Origin: Telopea speciosissima
Taxonomy: Eukaryota > Streptophyta > Magnoliopsida > Proteales > Proteaceae
Assembly (NCBI RefSeq): GCF_018873765.1
Contig: NC_057920.1
Span: forward strand, 15,513,307-15,577,306
Direction of reading: 5' to 3'
Length of the DNA stretch: 64,000 bases
The position numbers and the translations under genes are program-made. The notes under the pieces were generated by a model. That model had not been told where the DNA came from. It ran no database searches and worked only from the letters and a program-made list of their open reading frames with translations. This document shows positions 1 to 10,660 of the stretch, one piece after another; the first letter of the stretch is position 1; each line of letters opens with the position of its first letter.

Positions 1-39
1 ACACTTAAACTACTCAATGGGCTTTTTACCTTTTGATAG

Positions 40-535
40 ATGGACATCATATGCTAACAGATGCAGGTTGCTTACGAACTTCTGATAGTATGGAAGTGGA
101 TCTCCTTGGACTCTTTTATGGGTGGCAGACGGCAAGGAAAGAATCAATCGAGTTGAGAAGCATATGGACTACCAACAAGCGACTATATGATCTACTTACT
201 TTTCCTTTTTCTCTCCCCATCCCGTGGACTTCGATAAGTGCTTATTGTGACTTAATAGACCAATTCCTGAACTCTTCTAAGGTAGGTGTATATAATTTAA
301 CTCTAACACCCCACAAACAATGCTCGGGTAGGATCACTTAGGTTTGTACTTTGTCTTGCTTTTTAATATATTTTTCTTTTTATCGAAAAAAAACAACTCA
401 ACCTGATCAGTAAAGATGGGGGATTGCGCATATCACACATCATGTGTTTAGGAAATTCTACAACTGTATCACAAAATGCAAATGGGCTTCTCAATTGATG
501 AATCCGTGCTCCAATGCATGGAGAAAAGACTGTAA
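40..535 (+). other. Possible 3' exon pair of a plus-strand gene, repeated in the array
   Basis: Exon 40-281 is open in one frame and ends TCTTCTAAG before a strong donor GTAGGTG. A 170-bp AT-rich intron ends in TTTAG at 451. The next segment (452-535) reads in phase as EILQLYHKMQMGFSIDESVL and a few more residues before a TAA. This would make the unit the convergent 3' end of two genes, with the minus-strand stop only 134 bp away. Against it, the second and third frames of the first exon are also partly open, the product is not recognised, and unit 4 has two stops in the same frame. Changes between units are mostly non-synonymous. Equivalent segments lie at about 1700-2195, 3363-3858 and 5027-5523. 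Confidence 0.25.
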
Positions 536-669
536 AATTATACCACAAGGGATGTTCCAAATATATATTTTGACAAGGAGCCTGCATAAGCATGGAATCC
601 AGGGTGGTAGACTTGGGAGACTGGGTGGGGTGAGAACCATCACAAGCCATCCAGATCACAAGCATCACT

Positions 670-850
670 CTACGAACGGGATGCTGACGCATTCAGAGCC
701 ATTACCTTGCATTGCTCATTCATGGCCAGCAGCTGAGCCTCTTTCTTGTCAAGTAGTGCACTCAGCCTGACATTTTCCTCCATAAGTTTCTGCACCTCAG
801 CCTCTTTCCGCATCTTCTCACTCTCCAAGTGAGTGGTCTTAGCAACTAGC
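670..850 (-). CDS. Duplicate terminal exon of the coiled-coil gene (unit 1)
   Basis: This is the copy farthest from the long exon, about 20.8 kb from its donor. Its acceptor, frame and stop are intact, and its peptide matches unit 3. The ancestral exon may be any of the four. The order of amplification cannot be read from this window because the array continues to the left. Confidence 0.45.
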
Positions 851-1284
851 CTGTATGCAGACAAACATCTCTCAAAAGGGAAAATGGGACGCAAAGCTCA
901 ATATAGAATAAGTATCTGCCAATGTTACTTTTGGACATCATCAACTACTACTTTTTTTCATTTGAACAGTAGCATGCTTCATAGTGTGCCAAAACTAAAC
1001 ATGAACCAACCATTAGCCACAACACAATCTAATCAAACTTCACATCAAAATCTTGGGTTGGCATGAGATGGAATGGGACAAAGTTGGATCCCAATTAATA
1101 ATTTCTATCAATGTAATTTAGGAGCTCGATCATCTACTCAAACATTCCAATTAATAATCCATACAGAGGTCCGCTAAACTAAATCCTGCATGGAACCAAC
1201 ATTTAACGAGTCTGAGAGAAAGATTAATGGAATATGTCCCCTATATTCTGACTTTTTGTCCAGATAGGACTGTTGGCCCCAAAT

Positions 1285-1442
1285 CATAGTTGTCAAGGCG
1301 TCGCCGCCTAGGCGTCCAGGCGCCTTTCTCTCGCCTTGATTTCTGGTGTTGGCTTGGTCTAGGCGATGCCTTGTCACCTTGTTGGTGTCGCCTTGGTTTT
1401 TAGCCCCCTCGCTTGGTTCGCCTAGACGCCTTAACACCTATG
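1285..1442. mobile_element. CGCCT/AGGCG foldback element inside each array unit
   Basis: The element starts CATAGTTGTCAAGGCG and ends CGCCTTAACACCTATG, so the termini are inverted repeats. The interior is made almost entirely of AGGCG/CGCCT words. The flanks CCCCAAAT and ACCCAAAA look like a worn 8-bp target duplication. The same element sits in the other units at 2945-3102, 4608-4765 and 6273-6433, so it was present before the array amplified. It belongs to the same family as the larger elements at 10648-11781. Confidence 0.7.
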
Positions 1443-2329
1443 ACCCAAAATAATTTTTCCCTCCCCCCCCCTCTTCAATAAAAGCAGTTCTATTGTTTAA
1501 AATAGCTAGAATAGAAAGACTAGTATAGCATCGACAGGCCAAAGCCAGAGGGCCCTGAAGCTGAAGGACACAAACTTAGGACATTTCCATCTACAATTTG
1601 TCATCTACTAACTGTAACTCCCACTTACTTGGTTTAATGATCGCAGGAATTTTTGAACCCACACTAAAACTACTCAATGGGCTTTTTACCTTTTGATAGA
1701 TGGACATCATATGCTAACAGATGCAGGTTGCTTACGAACTTCTGATAGTATGGAAGTGGATCTCCTTGGACTCTTTTATGGGTGGCAGACGGCAAGGAAA
1801 GAATCAATCGAGTTGAGAAGCATATGGACTACCAACAAGCGACTATATGATCTACTTACTTTTCCTTTTTCTCTCCCCATCCCGTGGACTTCGATAAGTG
1901 CTTATTGTGACTTAATAGACCAATTCCTGAACTCTTCTAAGGTAGGTGTATATAATTTAACTCTAACACCCCACAAACAATGCTCGGGTAGGATCACTTA
2001 GGTTTGTACTTTGTCTTGCTTTTTAATATATTTTTCTTTTTATCGAAAAAAAACAACTCAACCTGATCAGTAAAGATGGGGGATTGCGCATATCACACAT
2101 CATGTGTTTAGGAAATTCTACAACTGTATCACAAAATGCAAATGGGCTTCTCAATTGATGAATCCGTGCTCCAATGCATGGAGAAAAGACTGTAAAATTA
2201 TACCACAAGGGATGTTCCAAACATATATTTTGACAAGGAGCCTGCATAAGCATGGAATCCAGGGTGGTAGACTTGGGAGACTAGGTGGGGTGAGAACCAT
2301 CACAAGCCATCCAGATCACAAGCATCACT

Positions 2330-2510
2330 CTACGAACGGGATGTTGACGCATTCAGAGCCATTACCTTGCATTGCTCATTCATGGCCAGCAGCTGAGCCT
2401 CTTTCTTGTCAAGTAGTGGACTCAGCCTGACATTTTCCTCCATAAGTTTCTGCACCTCAGCCTCTTTCCGCATCTTCTCACTCTCCAAGTGAGTGGTCTT
2501 AGCAACTAGC
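2330..2510 (-). CDS. Duplicate terminal exon of the coiled-coil gene (unit 2)
   Basis: The exon has an intact acceptor and an open frame of the same length. It carries Ala to Pro in the RLSALLDKK segment, which would break the predicted helix, and Ala to Thr near the C-terminus. The helix-breaking change argues that this copy is not under strong selection. It is either a silent duplicate or a rarely used alternative 3' end. Confidence 0.45.
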
Positions 2511-3992
2511 CTGTATGCAGACAAACATCTCTCAAAAGGGAAAATGGGACGCAAAGCTCAATATAGAATAAGTATCTGCCAATGTTACTTTTGGACATCA
2601 TCAACTACTACTTTTTTTCATTTGAACAGTAGCATGCTTCATAGTGTGCCAAAACTAAACATGAACCAACCATTAGCCACAACACAATCTAATCAAACTT
2701 TACATCAAAATCTTGGGTTGGCATTAGATGGAATGGGACAAAGTTGGATCCCAATTAATAATTTCTATCAATGTAATTTAGGAGCTCGATCATCTACTCA
2801 AACATTCCAATTAATAATCCATACAGAGGTCCGCTAAACTAAATCCTGCATGGAACCAACATTTAACGAGTCTGAGAGAAAGATTAATGGAATATGTCCC
2901 CTATATTCTGACTTTTTGTCAAGATAGGACTGTTGGCCCCAAATCATAGTTGTCAAGGCGTCGCCGCCTAGGCATCGAGGCGCCTTTCTCTCGCCTTGAT
3001 TTCTGGTGTTGGCTTGGTCTAGGCGATGCCTTGTCACCTTGTTGGTGTCGCCTTGGTTTTTAGCCCCCTCGCTTGGTTCGCCCAGACGCCTTAACACCTA
3101 TGACCCAAAATAATTTTTCCCTCCCCCCCCCCCCTCTTCAATAAAAGTAGTTCTATTGTTTAAAATAGCTAGAATAGAAAGACTAGTATAGCATCGACAG
3201 GCCAAAGCCAGAGGGCCCTGAAGCTGAAGGACACAAACTTAGGACATTTCCATCTACAATTTGTCATCTACTAACTGTAACTCCCACTTACTTGGTTTAA
3301 TGATCGCAGGAATTTTTGAACCCACACTTAAACTACTCAATGGGCTTTTTACCTTTTGATAGATGGACATCATAAGCTAACAGATGCAAGTTGCTTACGA
3401 ACTTCTGATAGTATGGAAGTGGATCTCCTTGGACTCTTTTATGGGTGGCAGACGGCAAGGAAAGAATCAATCGAGTTGAGAAGCATATGGACTACCAACA
3501 AGCGACTATATGATCTACTTACTTTTCCTTTTTCTCTCCCCATCCCGTGGACTTCGATAAGTGCTTATTGTGACTTAATAGACCAATTCCTGAACTCTTC
3601 TAAGGTAGGTGCATATAATTTAACTCTAACACCCCACAAACAATGCTCGGGTAGGATCACTTAGGTTTGTACTTTGTCTTGCTTTTTAATATAATTTTCT
3701 TTTTATCGAAAAAAAACAACTCAACCTGATCAGTAAAGATGGGGGATTGCGCATATCACACATCATGTGTTTAGGAAATTCTACAACTGTATCACAAAAT
3801 GCAAATGGGCTTCTCAATTGATGAATCCGTGCTCCAATGCATGGAGAAAAGACGGTAAAATTATACCACAAGGGATGTTCCAAATATATATTTTGACAAG
3901 GAGCCTGCATAAGCATGGAATCCAGGGTGGTAGACTTGGGAGACTGGGTGGGGTGAGAACCATCACAAGCCATCCAGATCACAAGCATCACT

Positions 3993-4173
3993 CTAGGAAC
4001 GGGATGCTGACGCATTCAGAGCCATTACCTTGCATTGCTCATTCATGGCCAGCAGCTGAGCCTCTTTCTTGTCAAGTAGTGCACTCAGCCTGACATTTTC
4101 CTCCATAAGTTTCTGCACCTCAGCCTCTTTCCGCATCTTCTCACTCTCCAAGTGAGTGGTCTTAGCAACTAGC
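3993..4173 (-). CDS. Duplicate terminal exon of the coiled-coil gene (unit 3)
   Basis: This copy encodes the same 59-residue segment as the unit 4 exon, with the acceptor, phase and stop all retained. Its peptide is identical to the unit 1 copy. It could be spliced to the donor at 21604 by skipping unit 4, or it could be an inert duplicate. No matching upstream exon lies nearby, so it is not a complete gene. Confidence 0.5.
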
Positions 4174-5657
4174 CTGTATGCAGACAAACATCTCTCAAAA
4201 GGGAAAATGGGACGCAAAGCTCAATATAGAATAAGTATCTGCCAATGTTACTTTTGGACATCATCAACTACTACTTTTTTTCATTTGAACAGTAGCATGC
4301 TTCATAGTGTGCCAAAACTAAACATGAACCAACCATTAGCCACAACACAATCTAATCAAACTTCACATCAAAATCTTGGGTTGGCATGAGATGGAATGGG
4401 ACAAAGTTGGATCGCAATTAATAATTTCTATCAATGTAATTTAGGAGCTCGATCATCTACTCAAACATTCCAATTAATAATCCATACAGAGGCCCGCTAA
4501 ACTAAATCCCGCATGGAACCAACATTTAACGAGTCTGAGAGAAAGATTAATGGAATATGTCCCCTATATTCTGACTTTTTGTCAAGATAGGACTGTTGGC
4601 CCCAAATCATAGTTGTCAAGGCGTCGCCGCCTAGGCGTCCAGGCGCCTTTCTCTCGCCTTGATTTCTGGTGTTGGCTTGGTCTAGGCGATGCCTTGTCAC
4701 CTTGTTGGTGTCGCCTTGGTTTTTAGCCCCCTCGCTTGGTTCGCCTAGACGCCTTAACACCTATGACCCAAAATAACTTTTCCCTCCCCCCCCCCCCCTC
4801 TTCAATAAAAGCAGTTCTATTGTTTAAAATAGCTAGAATAGAAAGACTAGTATAGCATCGACAGGCCAAAGCCAGAGGGCCCTGAAGCTGAAGGACACAA
4901 ACTTAGGACATTTCCATCTACAATTTGTCATCTACTAACTGTAACTCCCACTTACTTGGTTTAATGATCGCAGGAATTTTTGAACCCACACTTAAACTAC
5001 TCAATGGGCTTTTTACCTTTTGATAGATGGACATCATATGCTAACAGATGCAGGTTTCTTACGAACTTCTGATAGTATGGAAGTGGATCTCCTTGGACTC
5101 TTTCATGGGTGACAGACGGCAAGGAAAGAATCAATCGAGTTGAGAAGCATATGGACTACCAACAAGTGACTATATGATCTACTTACTTTTCCTTTTTCTC
5201 TCCCCATCCCGTGGACTTCGATAAGTGCTTATTGTGACTTAATAGACCAATTCCTGAACTCTTCTAAGGTAGGTGTATATAATTTAACTCTAACACCCCA
5301 CAAACAATGCTCGGGTAGGATCACTTAGGTTTGTACTTTGTCTTGCTTTTTAATATATTTTTCTTTTTATCGAAAAAAAAACAACTCAACCTGATCAGTA
5401 AAGATGGGGGATTGCGCATATCACACATCATGTGTTTAGGAAATTCTACAACTGTATCACAAAATGCAAATGGGCTTCTCAATTGATGAATCCGTGCTCC
5501 AATGCATGGAGAAAAGACTGTAAAATTATACCACAAGGGATGTTCCAAATATATATTTTGACAAGGAGCCTGCATAGGCATGGAATCCAGGGTGGTAGAC
5601 TTGGGAGACTGGGTGGGGTGAGAACCATCACAAGCCATCCAGATCACAAGCATCACT

Positions 5658-5838
5658 CTACGAACGGGATGCCGACGCATTCAGAGCTATTACCTTGCAT
5701 TGCTCATTCATGACCAGCAACTGAGCCTCTTTCTTGTCAAGTAGTGCACTCAGCCTGACATTTTCCTCCATAAGTTTCTGCACCTCAGCCTCTTTCCGCA
5801 TCTTCTCACTCTCCAAGTGAGTGGTCTTAGCAACTAGC
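5658..5838 (-). CDS. Coiled-coil protein gene, terminal exon (unit 4, nearest copy)
   Basis: This is the proposed last exon of the gene whose long exon is at 21605-22467. On the minus strand a pyrimidine-rich stretch ends in GCATACAG and is followed by the exon. Its first base G completes the AG left by the long exon to give Arg. The reading then runs LVAKTTHLESEKMRKEAEVQ and on through a charged heptad-like helix (MEENVRLSALLDKKEAQLL, NEQCK) to a stop, 59 residues in all. Joining gives a 347-residue protein. Relative to the other copies this unit has Ala to Val before MNEQC and Met to Ile after QCK. It is the copy closest to the donor, so I take it as the default terminal exon. From memory, related plant coiled-coil proteins end with a similar segment; that was not checked. 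Confidence 0.72.
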
Positions 5839-6574
5839 CTGTATGCAGACAAACATCTCTCAAAAGGGAAAATGGGACGCAAAGCTCAATATAGAATAAG
5901 TATCTGCCAATGTTACTTTTGGACATCATCAACTACTACTTTTTTTCATTTGAACAGTAGCATGCTTCATAGTGTGCCAAAACTAAACATGAACCAACCA
6001 TTAGCCACAACACAATCTAATCAAACTTCACATCAAAATCTTGGGTTGGCATGAGATGGAATGGGACAAAGTTGGATCCCAATTAATAATTTCTATCAAT
6101 GTAATTTAGGAGCTCGATCATCTACTCAAACATTCCAATTAATAATCCATACAGAGGTCCGCTAAACTAAATCCTGCATGGAACCAACATTTAACGAGTT
6201 TGAGAGAAAGATTAATGGAATATGTCCCCTATATTCTGACTTTTTGTCAAGATAGGACTGTTGGCCCCAAATCATAGTTGTCAAGGCATCGCCGCCTAGG
6301 CGTCCAGGCGCCTTTCTCTCGCCTTGATTTCTGGTGTTGGCTTGGTCGCCTAGGCGATGCCTTGTCACCTTGTTGGTGTCGCTTTGGTTTTTAGCCCCCT
6401 CGCTTGGTTCGCCTAGACGCCTTAACACCTATAACCCAAAATAATTTTTCCCTCCCCCCTCTCTTCAATAAAAGCAGTTTTATTGTTTAAAATAGCTAGA
6501 ATAGAAAGACTAGTATAGCAACGACAGGCCAAAGCCAGAGGGCCCTGAAGCTGAAGGACACAAAGTTAGAACAT

Positions 6575-6770
6575 AGAGACATAGTCACACAACACACAAC
6601 AGGTTGTAGACTTTACTAAGGTCATGCACCTGTACCCCTATTTATACCCCAAGTAGATCGGGTAAAGGCTTAGAGAGTTGAGTTTGGGTGTATATCATAA
6701 AACCATATTTAATCCAGATATTGGCAGACCAGTGCAGAATCCATACATCAAAGGAACGACCTGAGCTCCT
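6575..6770. other. Unassigned sequence beside the array
   Basis: No exon or recognisable element was found between the end of the truncated fourth unit and the start of the direct repeat at 6771. It would lie inside the long intron of the coiled-coil gene. Confidence 0.5.
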
Positions 6771-7022
6771 GGTTGGGTGAGCCTCTAGAGATGATTTACT
6801 TGCTGGAAAATTTTGATAATAATCAGAGAACAAAACAGGGTTTGACAGAGAAGTCCTAGTACCACTGAGATTCTTAACCAGCAAGCTGGAAGTTAAGGTT
6901 TCTGAATAGAACTCAGAGAATGCTATCAGATTACTACAGAGCAATAATAATAATGATCAGATATGTAGTTTCAGATTAAACAGAGCAGTAAGCTATGAGA
7001 TATGTCAACTAGAGGTTGGCTG

Positions 7023-7847
7023 AGGACAGTAGAGAGTGGAGCCAAGGTACTAAAACTCGGGTCTCGGTACCAACTCGGCCCTTGGAAAAACTGAGTTGAG
7101 TCTGGCGAGATCTCGCCGAGTTGGTGTATTTTTTTTATCAACTCAAAGCCTCAACTTGGTGGGTTTTAAACCTAGTTTGGGTCTGAAACTTGGTATTCAG
7201 TCTATTTTAGGCCATTTAAACACAATGACACTATCAGATTTTGCAAAAACAAAGTCCAAATATGAGTTTCAATTCGGACTATAGGTTGGCAGGCGATGAC
7301 GTACTAAAATACCATACTCTACACATAATTTAGTAATAGAAAGCAAGCAAAACATTCAATTAATAGCTAAACAACTCAAATAAGAACTAGAAATGTTAAA
7401 GTGATACATCAAACTGTTTAACACTGTTACAACTATCATCACATAAAATGACTTTGAATCAAGTATTCAGTCCCCGCTAGTGTCACATAATCTTCCCATG
7501 ACATAGTGTTGCTGTAATGTTGCATATAGTGCTCCACAACAAGCATATAAGAGTTCTATCAAGTTAGGTAAGTAAATACATAGTAGATGGGTCATTTCCA
7601 TGGGTGACCAGAGATCTCGACCCGAGACCCGAGATCTCGCCGAGATATGTCGAGTTCTGTTGAGTTAGGTAAGTAAATACATAGTAGATGGGTCATTTCC
7701 ATGGGTCAACCTGAGATCTTGACCCAAGATCCGAGATCTTGTATTATTTTGTATCGTATCCCATCTCGCCCCGATTTCTCAAAAAATCGAAAAACTCGTC
7801 GAGATCTCGCGAGTTCTCGAACTATGAGTGCAGCGGTAAAAAATAGC
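7023..7847. mobile_element. GAGATCTCG-type foldback element with 9-bp target duplication
   Basis: Both ends are rich in ACTCGG, GAGATCTCG and CTCGCCGAG words in inverted arrangement, around an AT-rich core. It is flanked by identical GGTTGGCTG at 7014-7022 and 7848-7856. Repeat copy 2 (near 8400) has a single uninterrupted version of this site, which shows the insertion directly. A 9-bp duplication is typical of Mutator-type transposition, though the family is not one I can name. No transposase was seen, so it is non-autonomous. Confidence 0.8.
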
Positions 7848-7885
7848 GGTTGGCTGGAAGATTGGTACAAAATAGGGGATCACAG

Positions 7886-8051
7886 AAAAAAGGGCATTGC
7901 AGTGCATAAGGCTCCTGCCACTGCTGCGTCTGGGGAGGACATAATGTACGCAGCCTTACCCCTGCTTTCACAGAGATGTTGTTGCAGACTCGAACCCATG
8001 ACCACTTCGTCACAATAAAGCAACCTTACCGTTGCACCAAGGCCTGCCCTC
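7886..8051 (-). mobile_element. Au SINE, minus orientation
   Basis: Read on the minus strand the head is tRNA-like: TGGTGCAACGGTAAGGTTGC matches an A box and GGTTCGAGTCTG matches a B box of an RNA polymerase III promoter. The body contains the family hallmark GTACATTATGTCCTCCCC and a short T-rich tail at 7886. Two better dated copies are in the GH9 gene introns. This one interrupts direct repeat copy 1. Confidence 0.88.
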
Positions 8052-8148
8052 TAAAAGAGGGATTGATCTGTTGAATTTGGTAGAATAAAGTAGAAGAAAT
8101 AATGAAAGAAAGTGGAAAAGAATCCCGGAGTCCCTTGGAATCCACCTG

Positions 8149-8490
8149 AGCTGGGCTCCTGGTCGCGTGAACCTCTGGAGATGATTTACTTGCTGGAAAC
8201 TTTTGATAAATAATCAGAGAACAGAACAGGATTTGACAGAGAAGTCCTAGTACCGCTGGGATTCTTAACCTGCCAGCTGGAAGTTCAGGTTTCTGAATAT
8301 AACTCCGAGTATCAGATTACTGAGAGCAACTAAAATAATGATCAGGTATGTAGTTTCAGATTAAACTGAGTAGTAACCTATAAGATATATCAACTAGAGG
8401 TTGGTTGGAAGGTTCGTAGAAAATAGGGGATCACAAGCTAGGAATAAAAGATGACTGAACTGTTGAATCTGGTAGAATAAAGACAATAAT
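8149..8490. repeat. Direct repeat copy 2, uninterrupted
   Basis: This is the partner of the split copy at 6771-8101 and acts as the empty-site reference for both insertions. It shows about 85-90 percent similarity by eye. Confidence 0.85.
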
Positions 8491-9117
8491 TAAAGTTAAG
8501 TGCACAGGAATCATCCAAGCAACCCACTCCATCCAGCAACACTATGAATCTCTCATGACAATACTGTTTAAAAAACCTATAACGATTATTTGTAAAATTC
8601 GTGGGTTAGGCTACAGGCCACTACATCTATAAATAGATTCGTCAAACTAACCGTCTAATAATCCTATAATGACTTGGAAAAGCCAAAACAGACTAGTGTT
8701 TGCAATCTTACTCCAAATAGGACTCTAAAAGCATAGCATAAACTGAAAGATAACCACAGACTTCCTAATAACTCTCGGACTTGACTGCAAACTTCTAAGT
8801 TCTAACAAAGAAAAGAATAAGGTGAGCGTGTGAGACTTGGTAGTAAGCAAAGGAATGTATTTAGTAGTTACTTTATTGTACTGTGTACTAATTACTAAAT
8901 AGTAAATACAAATTCAAGACATGTTTGAACTTTGAAATGAAAACAGATTCAATACTTCAGAGATGCTGCCTTGAGTTTCAGTAGAAAAGTTGCAGTGGAA
9001 GGTAGACAAAAGTCAGACCCTGGTAGGTCCACTACTGCCTACTAGCATTACATTTATAAATTATAACTTTCTTCATATACCTATAAATATTCCTAATATT
9101 CTATATTTGTATTGCAG
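8491..9117. other. Unassigned AT-rich sequence upstream of a hAT exon
   Basis: No coding segment is supported. A TATA-like CTATAAATAG lies near 8627. The last part reads like an intron ending at ATTGCAG just before the hAT transposase exon at 9118, so part of this stretch may be a relic of that transposon's intron. Confidence 0.4.
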
Positions 9118-9650
9118 CCAACTGGTGGGTGCTATATGGCTCAAGTGCACCTAACCTGGGAAGGATAACAATCAGGGTGCTCTCACAAACTTGTTCATCG
9201 TGCGATCACAACTAGAGTACATTTTCATTGATACACACTAAGAGGCGGAACCGATTGGGTCACAAACGACTGGAGCAACCAGTGTATGTGCACTTACAAT
9301 ATGAGACTAAGGATGAAGCACATACATGAAGAAATGGAAGAGAATTCTAAAGAACCAATTGAGCTTGCAGACATTTTCCAAGAGGACTCAGATGATGAAG
9401 AGGTCCCCTATACCAGTGGGTGAGGGATCGAGTTGAACCAATATTGGATCAAGCTGGGGGTAGGCCCGACCCCACCATAGCAAGTTCGAAGGGTACCGAT
9501 GTGGATGACTATATGTCGGAAGAGGGGCATGTGCATGCAGAGTCGCCTCAACCTTTTCAGAATTTGGCTGGCCAGGTTGATGAGGAGGAACACAAGTCAG
9601 ATGGGTCGCCATCTAATGATGGTGGTGGTGGAGGTGGTAATGCAAATTAA
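9118..9650 (+). pseudogene. hAT-type transposase 3' exon relic (dimerisation domain)
   Basis: The segment follows an acceptor-like ATTGCAG and reads WVLYGSSAPNLGRITIRVLS, then QTCSSCDHN, a TAG stop, and STFSLIHTKRRNRLGHKRLE. This is the conserved C-terminal hAT dimerisation region, in which the stop replaces the Trp of the NWSTF-like motif (TGG to TAG). Further on the frame shifts. A second open stretch ends in an acidic and glycine-rich tail with a TAA at 9648-9650. No upstream transposase domains were found nearby, so this is a fragment. It may have come from a domesticated BED/DUF659 gene or from a transposon. Confidence 0.75.
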
Positions 9651-10639
9651 TCATCAAATAGGGCTTGTTTGCTTAGGAATAAGTCTAGGGTTGGGTTACA
9701 TACATGTTGAGCCTTTGATCCCATGGGTATTCTATGTAATAAGCCACTTTTATGGGCCTAAAACATGGGTAACTAGGTTGCATACGGGATTCCTTAGTTT
9801 TATTTTTATTTAATTAGTGGTCATGTGATCACTTAAATGATCATGTGTCTTAGTTAAGTGGTCATGTAACTATTTAAGTTGGGTTGGATTAGGACTCTAT
9901 AAGTCCAGCCATGTTTTGAGTATATTTCCCTTGTTATTTCACTTTCTTAGTCAGTTTAGGTTACCTAATAGGTTGAGGATTGGGTTAGGCCTTTCCTTTT
10001 TAGTGCATGAGTCTATTTTTTAGTGTTTTATATAAAGTTGTTAGGGGGAAAGTATTTTACACGAATTTTGATATTATTGAAAAGCTTTTGCTGCTCTTCT
10101 TCTCCACTGAAGTTTTTTGTCTTGTGTTTGATAAAGGCTGGTGGGATCGGTGTTTGATCCGATTGACACCTGGCGGTGGGAAATCCAGGAGGTTCCTTGG
10201 TGAGATTGATGTTTGATCCAATCGACACCTTGCGGTTTGAAATCCGGGTGGTCCTTTTGAAGCTCTCCTTCAAGTTCTAAAAGATTCGATTTTTATTCAA
10301 GTTTCTCAATCAAACAAACTGCTGCCAAGGGAATTCTAAAACAACAGTGACTTTGATTCATCCCAACGCTAACCTTCCTTCTTCTAATCCTCTAAACCAC
10401 CAAACCCTAGCATCCCTTCCATTTCTGAACATCATCCCCATAACCCAAATTCTAGACCAAACCAGCCATTAAAATACCGCCATTTGGATCGAATTTCCCT
10501 CTCACCCTAAAGAGAACTTGATCCAAACCCCTGCCCCAATTTCTGATCCTAAACCCTAGATTCCATCATTATTCTCTTTTTAAAAACCCCAAACCCTAAC
10601 CCTAAATTGCTGCAATTCCATTCCAGCTCACTTCCAACC
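9651..10639. other. Unassigned, LTR-like sequence with a short tandem duplication
   Basis: No gene is supported. The stretch 10140-10260 holds two imperfect ~61-bp copies, each with a GGTGTTTGATCC-like core followed by a GACACC-TGCGGT-like run. A CT-rich and CCCTAAACC-rich stretch at 10370-10620 resembles a plant 5' leader, but no open frame follows. Confidence 0.4.
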
Positions 10640-10660
10640 ATTAAAACCATAGTTATCAAG

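Larger units (their letters stand above)
1..6574. repeat. Tandem array of four 1.66-kb units
   Basis: Four head-to-tail units begin at 1, 1661, 3324 and 4988, with periods of 1660, 1663 and 1664 bp. They differ by scattered substitutions and by the length of a C-run near 1456, 3120, 4786 and 6452. The fourth unit stops matching at about 6574 and lacks the last ~77 bp present in the others. The left edge of the window cuts the array, so there may be more units. Each unit carries a short exon of the minus-strand coiled-coil gene, a possible plus-strand exon pair, and a small CGCCT/AGGCG foldback element. The near identity suggests recent duplication or ongoing homogenisation. Confidence 0.97.
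6771..8101. repeat. Direct repeat copy 1, split by two insertions
   Basis: The segments 6771-7022, 7848-7885 and about 8055-8101 align in order with the continuous sequence at 8149-8490. Shared landmarks include GATGATTTACTTGCTGGAAA, GACAGAGAAGTCCTAGTACC and GTTGAAT-TGGTAGAATAAAG. The first gap is a foldback element and the second is an Au SINE. The parent sequence is probably an old retroelement, but no coding domain was recognised. Confidence 0.85.

Noticed and set aside
363..770. Repeated open frames of about 108 codons on both strands in each array unit
   Set aside because: They overlap one another and the better supported exons, lack splice or start context, and recur only because the DNA is duplicated.
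1174..1437. 87-codon minus-strand frame in each unit
   Set aside because: It runs through the CGCCT/AGGCG foldback element; the open frame comes from repeat composition.
7886..8051. A tRNA gene, from A-box and B-box like motifs
   Set aside because: The tRNA-like part is fused to the Au SINE body and has no full cloverleaf; the same structure occurs at 40173-40353.
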